From Clostridia bacterium (lineage in GTDB: Bacteria; Bacillota; Clostridia; Christensenellales; UBA1242): a stretch of 47,716 bases of DNA. Every line of letters starts with the position of its first letter. Position 1 is the first letter of the stretch. Both the position numbers and the translations under genes were made by a program. Below, piece after piece: positions 1 to 8,069 of this stretch. The notes under the pieces are model-generated. The model worked only from the letters and a program-made list of their open reading frames with translations, made no database searches and had not been told where the DNA came from. The stretch covers positions 1 through 47,716 of the forward strand of contig JAFTKS010000017.1 in the NCBI GenBank assembly GCA_017453125.1. The letters run 5' to 3'.

Positions 1-838
1 CTTTTGATTTTTCTTCCCAATAATTTAAATATTGTATTCTTTTAGTGTCATATATAGTTGGAATAAAATCATATAAATTTTCTTTAGTATAATATTTTTC
101 ATCTTTATCATTTAAAACTATTAAAATGATTTTTTCTTTATAATTAATATTTCTCATTGCTTCATTAACTTCAAACATACAATTCAAAGATTTAAGATAT
201 GAATCACTAATTATCATTATAACATAATCTTTTTGAGATACGGTCTTCATAAATTCGTTAAAACTTGAACCAAAAAGCACGTCTCTTATATCTCTAACAA
301 TTTTAAATGTGGGGTGAATTTTTAATAAATGTTTTTCAACTACATTTGCAATATCGGTATCCTTTTGACAATAAGACAAAAACAACTGAGGCTTAATCTC
401 TGACGCTTCATCAGTATTATTAAATTCACACTCAATAAATAATCTTATTTCATCTAAAAAAGGACTTACTGTTTTTGAAATAAAGTTTTTTATTGAATCA
501 ACAAATTTATTTGAGGTTGTGGCATAGCCCAAAGTGACACGTGATAAACTATTTTTTGTAACAATGTGTTTCAATATCAAGTAAACTTCATTAACCATTT
601 TATTTGTATTGCTTGATAATGAAAAAACACGACCAAAACCTCTAGAACCTAGTATGTTTTCAAATTCTTCATCTGAACACATTTGATTATTGACAAAATT
701 AAAAATAAGGCTCTCGTTTTCTATAAAATCAATAAAAACTTTTAAAATATTTATATCTTCATCACCTTCAATATTTAAAACCTGTCCCGCATATATTCTA
801 AATTTTTTTGAAATTATTTTTAACTCGTTTTTATTCAT
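1..838 (-). CDS. TIR-domain protein, C-terminus cut by window edge
   Basis: I translated 279 residues in an open frame that runs off the left edge of the window. Residues 1-150 match no domain I know. From about residue 152 there is a Toll/interleukin-1 receptor (TIR) fold: strand A 'LFLSYCQKD', then 'DYVIMIISDSYLKSLNCMFE'. The S-x-x-C-x-x-E pattern puts a glutamate at residue 223, the place of the catalytic Glu in NAD-cleaving TIR domains. The ATG overlaps the stop of the upstream zinc-ribbon gene (ATGA), so the two are translationally coupled. Many bacterial TIR proteins are NADases in antiphage defence; that role here is inferred from family and context. It could instead be a signalling scaffold. 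The missing C-terminus prevents full classification. Confidence 0.8.
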   Translation of the reverse strand, partial: MNKNELKIISKKFRIYAGQVLNIEGDEDINILKVFIDFIENESLIFNFVNNQMCSDEEFENILGSRGFGRVFSLSSNTNKMVNEVYLILKHIVTKNSLSRVTLGYATTSNKFVDSIKNFISKTVSPFLDEIRLFIECEFNNTDEASEIKPQLFLSYCQKDTDIANVVEKHLLKIHPTFKIVRDIRDVLFGSSFNEFMKTVSQKDYVIMIISDSYLKSLNCMFEVNEAMRNINYKEKIILIVLNDKDEKYYTKENLYDFIPTIYDTKRIQYLNYWEEKSK

Positions 839-1281
839 TCGTTTTCATCTCCACAAATAGGGCAATAAAACCCCGCAATTTTATCTATTTCTTTTATTTT
901 TACAATTTGTCCACAAGTGCTACATCTAGATAAATAAACGTCTTTTTCAATAAACAATATTTGGTGTTCTTGTTTATTCTTAATGGGTTTATGATTAAAT
1001 TTTATATACTTAGTGTTTTTAAATCCACTAAATAACTGCTCAATTGTGTTATTTATATAATTAGATACTTGTGTTTGATAATTATCAACAACTTCTTTTG
1101 TTAAAAAAGATTGAATTTTGGAAGGTATGCCACAAGACGGACAAAACAATTTATCATTTGTTCCTTCTTCCCAAATCTCTCTATGCATCCTAAATCGTGA
1201 ATTACAGTGTTGACATTGCAATTCAATATACCCTTCTTCGTCTACAGGTATTTGTGTGGTAAAAGTTATAGTATCTCTCAT
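835..1281 (-). CDS. Double zinc-ribbon protein coupled to the TIR gene
   Basis: 148 residues with two treble-clef or zinc-ribbon knuckles. The first is C23-x2-C26 with C47-x2-C50, the second C120-x2-C123 with C140-x2-C143. They are separated by a polar linker of about 70 residues. There is no signal peptide or membrane segment, so it should be cytosolic. AAGGA lies 6 nt before the ATG, and an extended -10 promoter lies just upstream. Its TGA stop overlaps the ATG of the TIR gene. I do not recognise the family. Zinc ribbons often bind nucleic acid or protein, so it could be the sensor or adaptor of the TIR effector; this is inference from the overlap only. Confidence 0.75.
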   Translation of the reverse strand: MRDTITFTTQIPVDEEGYIELQCQHCNSRFRMHREIWEEGTNDKLFCPSCGIPSKIQSFLTKEVVDNYQTQVSNYINNTIEQLFSGFKNTKYIKFNHKPIKNKQEHQILFIEKDVYLSRCSTCGQIVKIKEIDKIAGFYCPICGDENE

Positions 1282-1305
1282 ATTAATTCCTTTTTATTTG
1301 GCTTT

Positions 1306-1314
1306 ATTATACCA
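1306..1314 (-). promoter_or_regulatory. Extended -10 promoter of the zinc-ribbon/TIR operon
   Basis: On the minus strand the sequence reads TGGTATAAT, a perfect -10 hexamer with the TG extension, about 25 nt before the start of the zinc-ribbon gene. The -35 position is poor, as is usual for extended -10 promoters. It gives the TIR pair its own transcription start separate from the rep gene. Confidence 0.6.
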
Positions 1315-1440
1315 TATTAAATAGACTTTTGCATTAAGTTTATATAAAAAATGTAACTTCGGGGCAAAATTTTCAAAAGGTAAGGAGTCACAAATAGTTT
1401 TTTATACTCTTAATTAGGTTTCAAATCGGTGAACTTGAAT

Positions 1441-1466
1441 ATTTAATATAAATTATTATATTAAAT
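1441..1466. repeat. Perfect inverted repeat downstream of rep
   Basis: Two 11-bp arms (ATTTAATATAA and its complement) around the 4-nt loop ATTA, 22 nt beyond the rep stop codon. No T-run follows on either strand, so it is not a typical terminator. A role in replication of the rep-bearing element is possible but unproven. Confidence 0.6.
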
Positions 1467-1487
1467 TTCAATGCGAGAGAGAAGCCT

Positions 1488-2369
1488 TTAAATCGGCTTT
1501 CTCTTGTTTTTTGTAATAGTTATAGTTTCGGTTGATTTTTTATATTGCTCTTTGCAATAATATAGATTATTCCCATGATATGTCTGCATAGGGTTTAAAT
1601 ATATTTGCTGACCATTTAACTCATAACTATTTTGTTTAAGATACTTTTGTATATTCTCATAGGTGTCAGTATATATTACAGGTTTTTTTATTCCTTTTGA
1701 ACAACGATAAAGGTTTACACCTGCTGGCAATTCCATTTGCAATAAGGCTTTATTGTGCATGTGACTGTTTTTATCATTTACTTTCTTAGATAAATGTGGT
1801 GTTAAATAAAAGTATACTTCATTATCACGAGTTGGTTTTCTTAAAGCGAATTGACCTAGTTTCCAAGCCTTTGAGAGTGTTTCAAAAGGCAAATAAACGG
1901 ATTTTGTGGATTCATTAAAAAACAAAATTGCGTGTATATGATAACCTGTTTTATCTGCATATAATTCTAATGTATTAATATACTCAATAGCACCAAATTC
2001 AACTACATTCTTTCTCAAATACTTTATAAAAGATTTAAAATCTTCATTTATTCTTTTAATATCAAGTGTTTTTTCTTCATAGGTTAGAGTAAGTAGTATA
2101 ATTTTATTGTTATCAACAGCATTCTCTTTGATTATATCTTGCAGTTTTATATTACTTTCAAGTAGAGTCCTTACAGACTCTCCACGCTTAATTGATCTTT
2201 TTTCTTCAACAATTTCGCCAGTTCTTAAATTTATATGTTTATGATTATTAATCTTTCTAATTGTAGGTCTATGATTTAGATTAGCTGAATTAGAAATAGT
2301 AATTGTATTTTTAACAATTTTAATTTTTACAAAATCGTTGTCTTTTATAATGTTTTTAATTTCTTTCAT
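1488..2369 (-). CDS. HUH-endonuclease replication initiator (Rep)
   Basis: 293 residues with the motif order of rolling-circle Rep proteins. Motif I is 'ILLTLTY' (91-97). Motif II is 'GYHIHAILFF', with the metal-binding H-I-H at 144-146. A motif III-like 'VYFYLTPHLSKK' follows, with Tyr188 as candidate nucleophile. The second Tyr of the common Y-x-x-K-Y-x-S-K form is replaced (Y-L-T-P-H-L-S-K). The later segment 'YRCSKGIKKP' resembles Rep proteins of Firmicutes plasmids, inoviruses and integrated elements. It would nick one strand at an origin and join to the 5' end. AAGGAG precedes the ATG. It marks a mobile or formerly mobile element that may carry the TIR pair. No integrase is in view, and I cannot tell plasmid-derived from phage-derived. 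Confidence 0.72.
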   Translation of the reverse strand: MKEIKNIIKDNDFVKIKIVKNTITISNSANLNHRPTIRKINNHKHINLRTGEIVEEKRSIKRGESVRTLLESNIKLQDIIKENAVDNNKIILLTLTYEEKTLDIKRINEDFKSFIKYLRKNVVEFGAIEYINTLELYADKTGYHIHAILFFNESTKSVYLPFETLSKAWKLGQFALRKPTRDNEVYFYLTPHLSKKVNDKNSHMHNKALLQMELPAGVNLYRCSKGIKKPVIYTDTYENIQKYLKQNSYELNGQQIYLNPMQTYHGNNLYYCKEQYKKSTETITITKNKRKPI

Positions 2370-2777
2370 GTATTACTCCTTAATTCAACATCAACCCTGA
2401 TGTTTTGATTTTTATTTAAATTAAAGAGTAAAAATGGCTATTATATTAAAAGCAACCCTTTGAACCATACTCACGGAACAAAAGATATTTTAAATTGCTT
2501 AAAAATTTTTTCAAAACGACTAATATTAATTAATATTAATTTATATTTCAAAAATTATTTGAAGGTTTTTCGGGATTCGGTTGGTTCTCCTAAGGGTCAG
2601 TTGTGCTTAACTTTGTCTATAAAAAATGCCTATATTAGGCAATTTTATACAACCCGCTAAAACCAACATAAGAAAAATGTAAAAATTTTGTAAAAAACAG
2701 CCTAAAAAAGGCCTCAAAACAACCAAAATAGTCTTTGCAATATTTAATTTATGTAATATAATATTTATATTAAATTT
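2370..2777. other. Gene-free stretch between rep and tRNA-Arg
   Basis: About 400 nt, AT-rich apart from a GC-richer patch near 2570-2610. It contains small hairpins (ACATCA/TGATGT at 2388-2403 and a TGCCTA/TAGGCA palindrome near 2628-2642) and the tRNA promoter at its right end. A double-strand origin for the Rep protein could lie here, but I see no recognisable nick site. Short open frames lack ribosome binding sites. Confidence 0.5.
2735..2762 (+). promoter_or_regulatory. Promoter of tRNA-Arg
   Basis: TTGCAA, 16-nt spacer, TATAAT. The -10 ends 15 nt before the mature tRNA 5' end, as expected for a stable-RNA promoter. Confidence 0.65.
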
Positions 2778-2852
2778 GACCTCATAGGTAAAGGGATATA
2801 CCACAATCCTCCTAAGATTGGATTCCAGGTTCGAGTCCTGGTGGGGTCACCA
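2778..2852 (+). tRNA. tRNA-Arg, anticodon CCU
   Basis: 75-nt cloverleaf folded by hand. The 7-bp acceptor is GACCTCA/TGGGGTC. The D arm is GGTA/TACC and the anticodon arm CAATC/GATTG. Loop CTCCTAA gives anticodon CCT (DNA) at 2811-2813, reading AGG. The T arm is CCAGG/CCTGG with TTCGAGT loop, the discriminator is A, and CCA is encoded. It has its own promoter and a terminator directly downstream. tRNA genes are common integration sites, but the accessory genes lie on its 5' side and I see no copy of its 3' end to the left. Confidence 0.95.
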
Positions 2853-2857
2853 ATCTC

Positions 2858-2889
2858 AACCAAAATCGATACATGATTTTGGTTTTTTT
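2858..2889 (+). terminator. Rho-independent terminator of tRNA-Arg
   Basis: AACCAAAATC and its complement around a 7-nt loop, followed by seven T. It lies 6 nt beyond the tRNA CCA. Confidence 0.85.
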
Positions 2890-2897
2890 ATTGTTTA

Positions 2898-2928
2898 AAA
2901 ACCCCGAGTCAATTTGATTCGGGGTTTT
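2898..2928. terminator. Second hairpin, likely bidirectional terminator
   Basis: AAAACCCCGA pairs with TCGGGGTTTT around a loop of about 11 nt. It is A-rich on one side and T-rich on the other, so it can act in both directions. Confidence 0.65.
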
Positions 2929-2947
2929 ATGTTTTTATAAAAAAATT

Positions 2948-2980
2948 AAAAAGAACATTCAACAATGGAATGTTCTTTTT
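2948..2980. terminator. Terminator of the P-type ATPase gene, bidirectional
   Basis: A 13-bp stem (AAAAAGAACATTC and its complement) with a 7-nt loop and T-runs in both directions, about 37 nt downstream of the ATPase stop codon. Confidence 0.8.
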
Positions 2981-3016
2981 AGTTAGCTTTAAAATATCTA
3001 AGCTAAACACAATTTT

Positions 3017-5644
3017 TTATTTATCTTTGAAAAGTTTTGCCAAAATTGGCTTTACACATTCAACTACAAAGAATCCAATAATTGTGATTCCAACAACAGT
3101 TACAAACTGAAGAATTGAAATTGAAGTAAGTCCAAACAAGCTTCCAACTCCTGTGAAGAACACCGGAATTTGAATTGCAAAAATTGCAAGTGTTGAAATA
3201 TTCATAACCTTATTTCCAAACAAACCCTTTTTGAATGAAAAATCTTTAAGTTCTTTGCAGTTATATGTAAATGTAAGTTCAGTTAGAACAACCGATAAAA
3301 GTGCAAGAGTCATAGCAACTTTATGACCATACCAAGCATCAGCAACAAAGAAAATCACAAGTGAAATGGCTGATTCAATAATAGCAGAACCCACAATCAT
3401 CGCAATCATAAAAGGTGTAAACACTCGTTTATTTATTCCGTTTGGCTTATGTTTCATTGCTTTCTTATCATTCTTTTCAAAAGCCAAAGCAATTGAAGGA
3501 ATGGTATCTGCAACAATGTCAATGTAAAGAATGTGAAGTGGCGAAATAATGTCTCGCATCATAATCATTCCAATAATAATTAAAAAGATTTCTGCAAAAT
3601 TTGACGAAAGGTTATACAAAATTGTTCTAAGCACGTTGCTATAAATTCTTCTACCTTCTTCAACAGCTGTCACAATAGTTGCAAAACTGTCGTCCATCAA
3701 AATAATATCGGCAACATTTTTGGTTACATCTGTTCCAGCTTTACCCATACCGATTCCGACATGCGCAAGCTTGAGCGCCGGTGCATCATTAACACCATCA
3801 CCGGTCATGGCAACAACTTTTCCTGCAGATTGGAATGCTCTAACAATTCGAACTTTGTGCTCTGGAGTAACGCGTGCATAAACCGTATACTTCTTAACAA
3901 AACTCACAAGTTCATCGTCGGTTAAGCCATCAATAGCCTTGCCTTCAACACCATCTCCGTCATCTTTGGCAATCCCAACTTCAATCGCAACTGCCATAGC
4001 TGTCGCTAAGCTGTCACCAGTAATCATAATTGGACGCATCTTTGCTTCTTTACATTTTTTAACGGCTTCTTTAACGCCATCTTTTGGTGGGTCAACAAGA
4101 CCACACAAACCAACCAAGATTAAACCATTTTCATCTTCTGTTGTGTATTCTTCTTTAAGGTCTACTGTCCTATAAGCAAATGCCAAAACTTTGTATGCCT
4201 TTTTGCTCATTGACTTTTCTTTTGCCAAAAACTTTGAAGCAATGAGCTTTGTCATTTTCACAACTTTTCCGTTTTTGTAATATCCCACGCATCTTGGAAG
4301 CACAGCTCCAAGACCACCTTTTGTCATCATCATAAGTTTATTATCAAACTTATTCACCGTGCTCATCATTTTTCTTCCAGAATCGAACGGAATTTCATTC
4401 ACTCTTTCGTGCTCATTTCTAAAATAATCAAGCGAAAGATTAATGTTATACAAATATTTACTAAGAGCAACTTCAACAGGGTCACCAATAAAATCACCCT
4501 TGTTTTCAACGTTAACTTCATTGTCGTTGCAAAGCCCCATAATGTTTTGAATCATTTCCAAACTTTGATTACTCTTTTTGATATCAAGATAAGTTTTTTC
4601 GTTGGCATAAAGCTCAACAAGTGTCATTTGGTTTGTTGTGATTGTTCCCGTTTTGTCTGAACAAACAATTTGAGTTGCACCAAGTGTTTCAATGGCAGCA
4701 AGTTGTTTCACAATAGTTTTTCTCTTGCTCATTTGCTGAACACCGATTGTAAGCGTTGCAGTGATTGAAACTGGCAAAACTTCCGGAACAGCAGCAAGCA
4801 CCATTGAGATACAAAGCACGATAATAGAAAGAGCGTCTTTCTCTAAAATTAAACCATAGCATAGTGTTGCAGCAATCAAAATGCAAGCAATAACAGTGAT
4901 AAATCCACTAACTTTTTTAATTTTTACTTGAAGTGGAGTAAGCGCTTCTTTTCCTGAATCTAAACTTCCAGCAATTTTTCCAAGTTCTGTTTCCATTCCA
5001 GTTTTGATAACAACAGCTTCAATTTTTCCGTTTGTCACACTTGTTCCTGAAAACACAATGTTTATTTGGTCTTGAATAAGTTTGTCGCCCGACAAAATTT
5101 CATCATCTTTGTCAACCTGCAAACTTTCACCAGTGAGTATTGACTCGTCAACTTTTGCATTAACAGCCTTAATGATTCTTGCGTCTGCCGGAACCTTGTC
5201 ACCAGCATCAAGCTGAATCACATCACCAACAACAAGTTTTGCTGTGTCAATTTCAACCCAAACACCATCTCTTTTAACCTGAACCTTCGACTGTGTCATG
5301 GTTTTCAGCGCATCTATGGCGTTTTCTGATTTCATTTCTTGAACGAAACCCATAATAACATTAATCAGCAAACATGAAAAGATTACAACTGATTCAATAA
5401 CGCTTTCGCTATTCACAATTGAATATACAAGGGAAACAACGCCAACCAAAATCAAAAGCAAAACCATCATGTTTGAAAATTGGCTAAAAAAAATTTTTAT
5501 AGGACTTTTCTTATTTTTTTCTTTCAAAACATTTTCGCCATAAGCCTGCAATCTTTCTTCAGCCTGTTCTGTTTTCAAGCCTTTTTCCGATGAGCGAACT
5601 GACTCAAAAACTTCTTCTTTTGTCATTTCGTAAATTTTCTTCAT
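3017..5644 (-). CDS. Calcium-type P-type ATPase (P2 family)
   Basis: 875 residues, full length for a bacterial SERCA/PMCA-like pump. It has an N-terminal cation-ATPase domain, then TGES at 171-174 (actuator). M4 'PEVLP' is at 287-291, the phosphorylated Asp330 sits in DKTGT, KGG at 442-444 is in the nucleotide site, and the hinge TGDGVNDAP is at 614-622. M5 (N..E) and M6 'DIVADTIPS' carry acidic and polar ion ligands typical of Ca2+ export. It would use ATP to extrude Ca2+ or a similar divalent ion at the plasma membrane. I chose the ATG with GGGGGA upstream. A start 72 nt earlier would place the promoter inside the gene. It is monocistronic: own promoter, own terminator. Confidence 0.9.
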   Translation of the reverse strand: MKKIYEMTKEEVFESVRSSEKGLKTEQAEERLQAYGENVLKEKNKKSPIKIFFSQFSNMMVLLLILVGVVSLVYSIVNSESVIESVVIFSCLLINVIMGFVQEMKSENAIDALKTMTQSKVQVKRDGVWVEIDTAKLVVGDVIQLDAGDKVPADARIIKAVNAKVDESILTGESLQVDKDDEILSGDKLIQDQINIVFSGTSVTNGKIEAVVIKTGMETELGKIAGSLDSGKEALTPLQVKIKKVSGFITVIACILIAATLCYGLILEKDALSIIVLCISMVLAAVPEVLPVSITATLTIGVQQMSKRKTIVKQLAAIETLGATQIVCSDKTGTITTNQMTLVELYANEKTYLDIKKSNQSLEMIQNIMGLCNDNEVNVENKGDFIGDPVEVALSKYLYNINLSLDYFRNEHERVNEIPFDSGRKMMSTVNKFDNKLMMMTKGGLGAVLPRCVGYYKNGKVVKMTKLIASKFLAKEKSMSKKAYKVLAFAYRTVDLKEEYTTEDENGLILVGLCGLVDPPKDGVKEAVKKCKEAKMRPIMITGDSLATAMAVAIEVGIAKDDGDGVEGKAIDGLTDDELVSFVKKYTVYARVTPEHKVRIVRAFQSAGKVVAMTGDGVNDAPALKLAHVGIGMGKAGTDVTKNVADIILMDDSFATIVTAVEEGRRIYSNVLRTILYNLSSNFAEIFLIIIGMIMMRDIISPLHILYIDIVADTIPSIALAFEKNDKKAMKHKPNGINKRVFTPFMIAMIVGSAIIESAISLVIFFVADAWYGHKVAMTLALLSVVLTELTFTYNCKELKDFSFKKGLFGNKVMNISTLAIFAIQIPVFFTGVGSLFGLTSISILQFVTVVGITIIGFFVVECVKPILAKLFKDK

Positions 5645-5667
5645 ATTTCCCCCTAGTTTATACACAA

Positions 5668-5695
5668 ATGATAACATATATATGTTTATAATCAA
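5668..5695 (-). promoter_or_regulatory. Promoter of the P-type ATPase gene
   Basis: On the minus strand: TTGATT, 16 nt, TATCAT with a TG extension. It lies 24 nt before the chosen ATG. Confidence 0.5.
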
Positions 5696-5832
5696 AACAA
5701 ATTTAAGTTTTAGCACTCAAAAAACTTTTTATACAAATTTAATTATCAAAGTTTTAAAACTAAGTAGGTGGCTTAATAACAAAGCAAAATAATCACTAGA
5801 AGAACAATCAAAATTGAATAAATAAAATAAAT

Positions 5833-6507
5833 ATCCCCCAGTTGAACTGGGTGTTTTTCAGTTTAGGGTAAAACCCTCTGTTACTAGCATAGCGTAAACG
5901 CTTACTCATTGTCTGCCTTTTGCGAAGCGAACCGCTAATTTTTAAATGGATCAATTACTTCTGTAATTGTCATTTGTTCCGTCAGTTTATCTTCTTTCAG
6001 TTGGTTCGCTATATACTCTTTAATTTTTTGAGTATTCTTTCCAACTGTATCTACATAATATCCTCTACACCAGAATGTTCTATCTCTATATTTGAATTTC
6101 ATATTTGCATATTTTTGATATATTAACAAACTACTTTTACCTTTGAGAAATCCTATGAACCCGCTCACGCTCTCTTTTGGTGGTATTTTTAATAACATAT
6201 GTATATGATCTGGACACACTTCTGCTTCCACGATTTCTACATTTTTCCATTCACACAACTGCCTTAGAATTGCTCCAATTTCTTTTCTCTTTTGTCCAAA
6301 GAATACTAATCTTCTATACTTTGGTGCAAAAACAATGTGATACTTGCAATTCCAAGTCGTGTGTGCTAAACTATTCGTGTCATTCATGACTTTTATTTCC
6401 TTGTGTTTTAAATTTTGTTTGCAGACAATATTTAATTCTAACACAAGGAGATATTTTGTTCAACGGCAAAAGCCTCTACTGAACCACCAGACTATCTGGT
6501 GGTTTTC
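5833..6507 (-). mobile_element. IS200-type insertion sequence, about 0.67 kb
   Basis: A single tnpA gene flanked by the subterminal hairpins typical of IS200/IS605 elements. Right-end side: CCCAGTT/AACTGGG at 5837-5851. Left-end side: a perfect 10-bp stem AACCACCAGA/TCTGGTGGTT at 6482-6504. There are no terminal inverted repeats or target duplication, as expected for the family. There is no tnpB. The left end lies just beyond the terminator of the next gene, so the insertion breaks nothing. The exact boundaries are estimates. Confidence 0.7.
5935..6387 (-). CDS. tnpA: IS200-type Y1 HUH transposase TnpA
   Basis: 150 residues, normal length. The N-terminus 'YHIVFAPKYRR' is diagnostic. The HUH pair is His61 and His63 in 'CPDHIHMLLKIPP', and the catalytic Tyr125 lies in 'KIKEYIANQ'. 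The enzyme cuts and rejoins single-stranded DNA at the element's hairpin ends, preferring replication-fork ssDNA. The start is the ATG with AAGGA about 12 nt upstream; an earlier in-frame ATG has no ribosome binding site. All catalytic residues are present, so the element may be active. Confidence 0.93.
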   Translation of the reverse strand: MNDTNSLAHTTWNCKYHIVFAPKYRRLVFFGQKRKEIGAILRQLCEWKNVEIVEAEVCPDHIHMLLKIPPKESVSGFIGFLKGKSSLLIYQKYANMKFKYRDRTFWCRGYYVDTVGKNTQKIKEYIANQLKEDKLTEQMTITEVIDPFKN

Positions 6508-6519
6508 TTTAACAAAAAA

Positions 6520-6542
6520 AGAAGAAAAATGATTTTTCTTCT
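6520..6542 (-). terminator. Terminator of the 7.7-6.6 kb gene pair
   Basis: A 10-bp stem AGAAGAAAAA/TTTTTCTTCT with a 3-nt loop and a long T-run on the minus strand. It lies just downstream of the small gene and just outside the IS200 element. Confidence 0.75.
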
Positions 6543-6555
6543 CTTTTTGTTTCTA

Positions 6556-6789
6556 TTAATTATTATGATCTATTTTATCTATAGCTTCAGCAATCTTAAT
6601 TGATTCAGCATCTTCTAGAAATTTGTATTTTGGTTTTTTATTCTCAACAACTTCGGTTGCAATATAAAACCCCTTATTTTCTAAAGAATAAAAAACAACA
6701 TAATCAACACCATTAATATTTTTGACATCATCAACAAGAAATCTTTGTTGATTGTCCATTTCCATTATCATACCTCTTTTTGCAATCAT
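6556..6789 (-). CDS. Small DUF1292-like protein
   Basis: 77 residues, acidic and soluble. The layout (polar start, 'NGVDYVVFYSLENKGFYIATEV', acidic tail) resembles the short DUF1292/YrzB proteins of Firmicutes, whose role is unknown; this is a weak shape match. Two starts are possible. The ATG at 6789 has AAAGGGAG right after the upstream stop. An internal ATG eight codons later has AGAGG. I kept the longer one. It is the second gene of a two-gene operon, 15 nt after the larger gene. Confidence 0.6.
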   Translation of the reverse strand: MIAKRGMIMEMDNQQRFLVDDVKNINGVDYVVFYSLENKGFYIATEVVENKKPKYKFLEDAESIKIAEAIDKIDHNN

Positions 6790-6804
6790 ATATTTATACT
6801 CCCT

Positions 6805-7710
6805 TTACATAGTTTCCTTTTCTTCTTCCTTTTCTGCAAGTCCCGCTTTTTCCAATAATTCATCTATTGAAGGAATTTTTGCCTCTTTTAATTTATCAAC
6901 AACTTTGTCTAAAGCTGTTAATGAAAATGAGCTCACAATACCAACTCCTGCAGTCAAAAAGCCAGCAGCTCCTATTGTTTCAATAATAGGATTAACTCCA
7001 CATCCACTAATAATTGTTCCAATAACACCAACCAATCCTGCTGCAACCCCACCGGCACTAGCAACAAATGATGCCACCCCAATGTTATTAATCACATCAG
7101 ACATCTTTTCCGCTCTTAATTTAGATTTGATTTGGGGATCATTTAATGCCGTCTCTACCAATGTAACAAATTGCTCTTCTGTTAATTGACCTAATCTTGT
7201 CAAATTTGTAAGTCCATCATATTTTACTAAACCACGGGAAGATGTAGATGAAAGCTTATACTGAGTTTTAAGAGCAGCAGTCAAACTCTCCTCTCTTAAT
7301 CCACATAATGTATTACAAGCACTCATTTCTTCTTCGTTCACAAGAGTTTCTGCAATTTCTTTATCAGATAAAAGTAACCTATCTTTAATACTACTAATAA
7401 ATTCTATCAAATCATTTTTTTCTTTTTGAGTAGACGCAACCTTCAATTGTTCTTCACTCTTTTTTAGTAACTTCTCATTCAAAGATTTGTATTCAGCAAT
7501 TCCTTGAGACAATAGGTCTTCCGCAGACATGTTCTGTATTACAGACAATTCTGCACTTTTTTGAGTTCTTTGTTCTAAAAACTTTGCATAGTCTTTGCCA
7601 CTTGGTTTGTCCCCACTATTAGCATATTTCAAATCTCTCTTTTCTAGCAAATTTTTTTGTTTTGCAAAAACGGCTTGTTTGTATCTTTCTGCCAATGTTA
7701 ATTCTGCCAT
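6805..7710 (-). CDS. Hypothetical protein with two glycine-rich hydrophobic segments
   Basis: 301 residues, not recognised. Residues 1-200 are charged and probably helical. Two glycine- and alanine-rich hydrophobic stretches follow ('ASAGGVAAGLVGVIGTI' and 'GAAGFLTAGVGIVSSF'), resembling glycine-zipper hairpins. A charged tail closes the protein. There is no signal peptide. Such an arrangement could insert into a membrane as a hairpin or pack as a helical bundle. AAGGAG precedes the ATG, and a near-consensus promoter lies about 90 nt upstream. It is co-transcribed with the small DUF1292-like gene. A toxin-like or membrane-anchored role is possible but unsupported by any specific motif. Confidence 0.7.
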   Translation of the reverse strand: MAELTLAERYKQAVFAKQKNLLEKRDLKYANSGDKPSGKDYAKFLEQRTQKSAELSVIQNMSAEDLLSQGIAEYKSLNEKLLKKSEEQLKVASTQKEKNDLIEFISSIKDRLLLSDKEIAETLVNEEEMSACNTLCGLREESLTAALKTQYKLSSTSSRGLVKYDGLTNLTRLGQLTEEQFVTLVETALNDPQIKSKLRAEKMSDVINNIGVASFVASAGGVAAGLVGVIGTIISGCGVNPIIETIGAAGFLTAGVGIVSSFSLTALDKVVDKLKEAKIPSIDELLEKAGLAEKEEEKETM

Positions 7711-7805
7711 AAAATAATCTCCTTGTTGTATAATTTACAATAATTTTAAAAATAAAGATTTAATTATAAAAACTTTTATTGTTTTATAAAACATCCATTA
7801 CATAA

Positions 7806-7834
7806 AATATAACTTTAAAACTTTACAATGTCAA
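7806..7834 (-). promoter_or_regulatory. Promoter of the 301-residue protein operon
   Basis: On the minus strand: TTGACA, 17 nt, TATATT, a nearly consensus sigma-A promoter giving a leader of about 90 nt. Confidence 0.7.
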
Positions 7835-8069
7835 CTTTTTTTTCAACTATTTATGTTTTTTTTGTTAAAAAAGCTTCATATAATGTGGTTTTTTATATTT
7901 TAATCATAAAAAAACATAATTTTATCAGATAAAAATAGAATTGTTAAAAACATGTTTTTGAATATAATGTTATACAAATTTAGATATATCACCTCTGGAA
8001 ACATAGATGGTTTTTCAATCGAATAAAACATAAAATCAAACAACACAATAAATAACCACCCAACAAAAA

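Noticed and set aside
1476..1507. Terminator at the 3' end of rep
   Set aside because: The hairpin GAGAGAAGCC/GGCTTTCTC has its T-run only on the plus strand, where no gene precedes it; it overlaps the rep coding end.
2460..2804. Short genes on both strands between rep and tRNA-Arg
   Set aside because: No ribosome binding sites; one reads through the tRNA gene; no protein-like composition.
2778..2852. tRNA-Arg as attachment site of the TIR/Rep element
   Set aside because: The element lies on the 5' side of the tRNA, and no copy of the tRNA 3' end is visible to its left within the window.
5645..5716. 24-residue N-terminal extension of the P-type ATPase
   Set aside because: The promoter lies inside this stretch, and the strong GGGGGA site precedes the later ATG.
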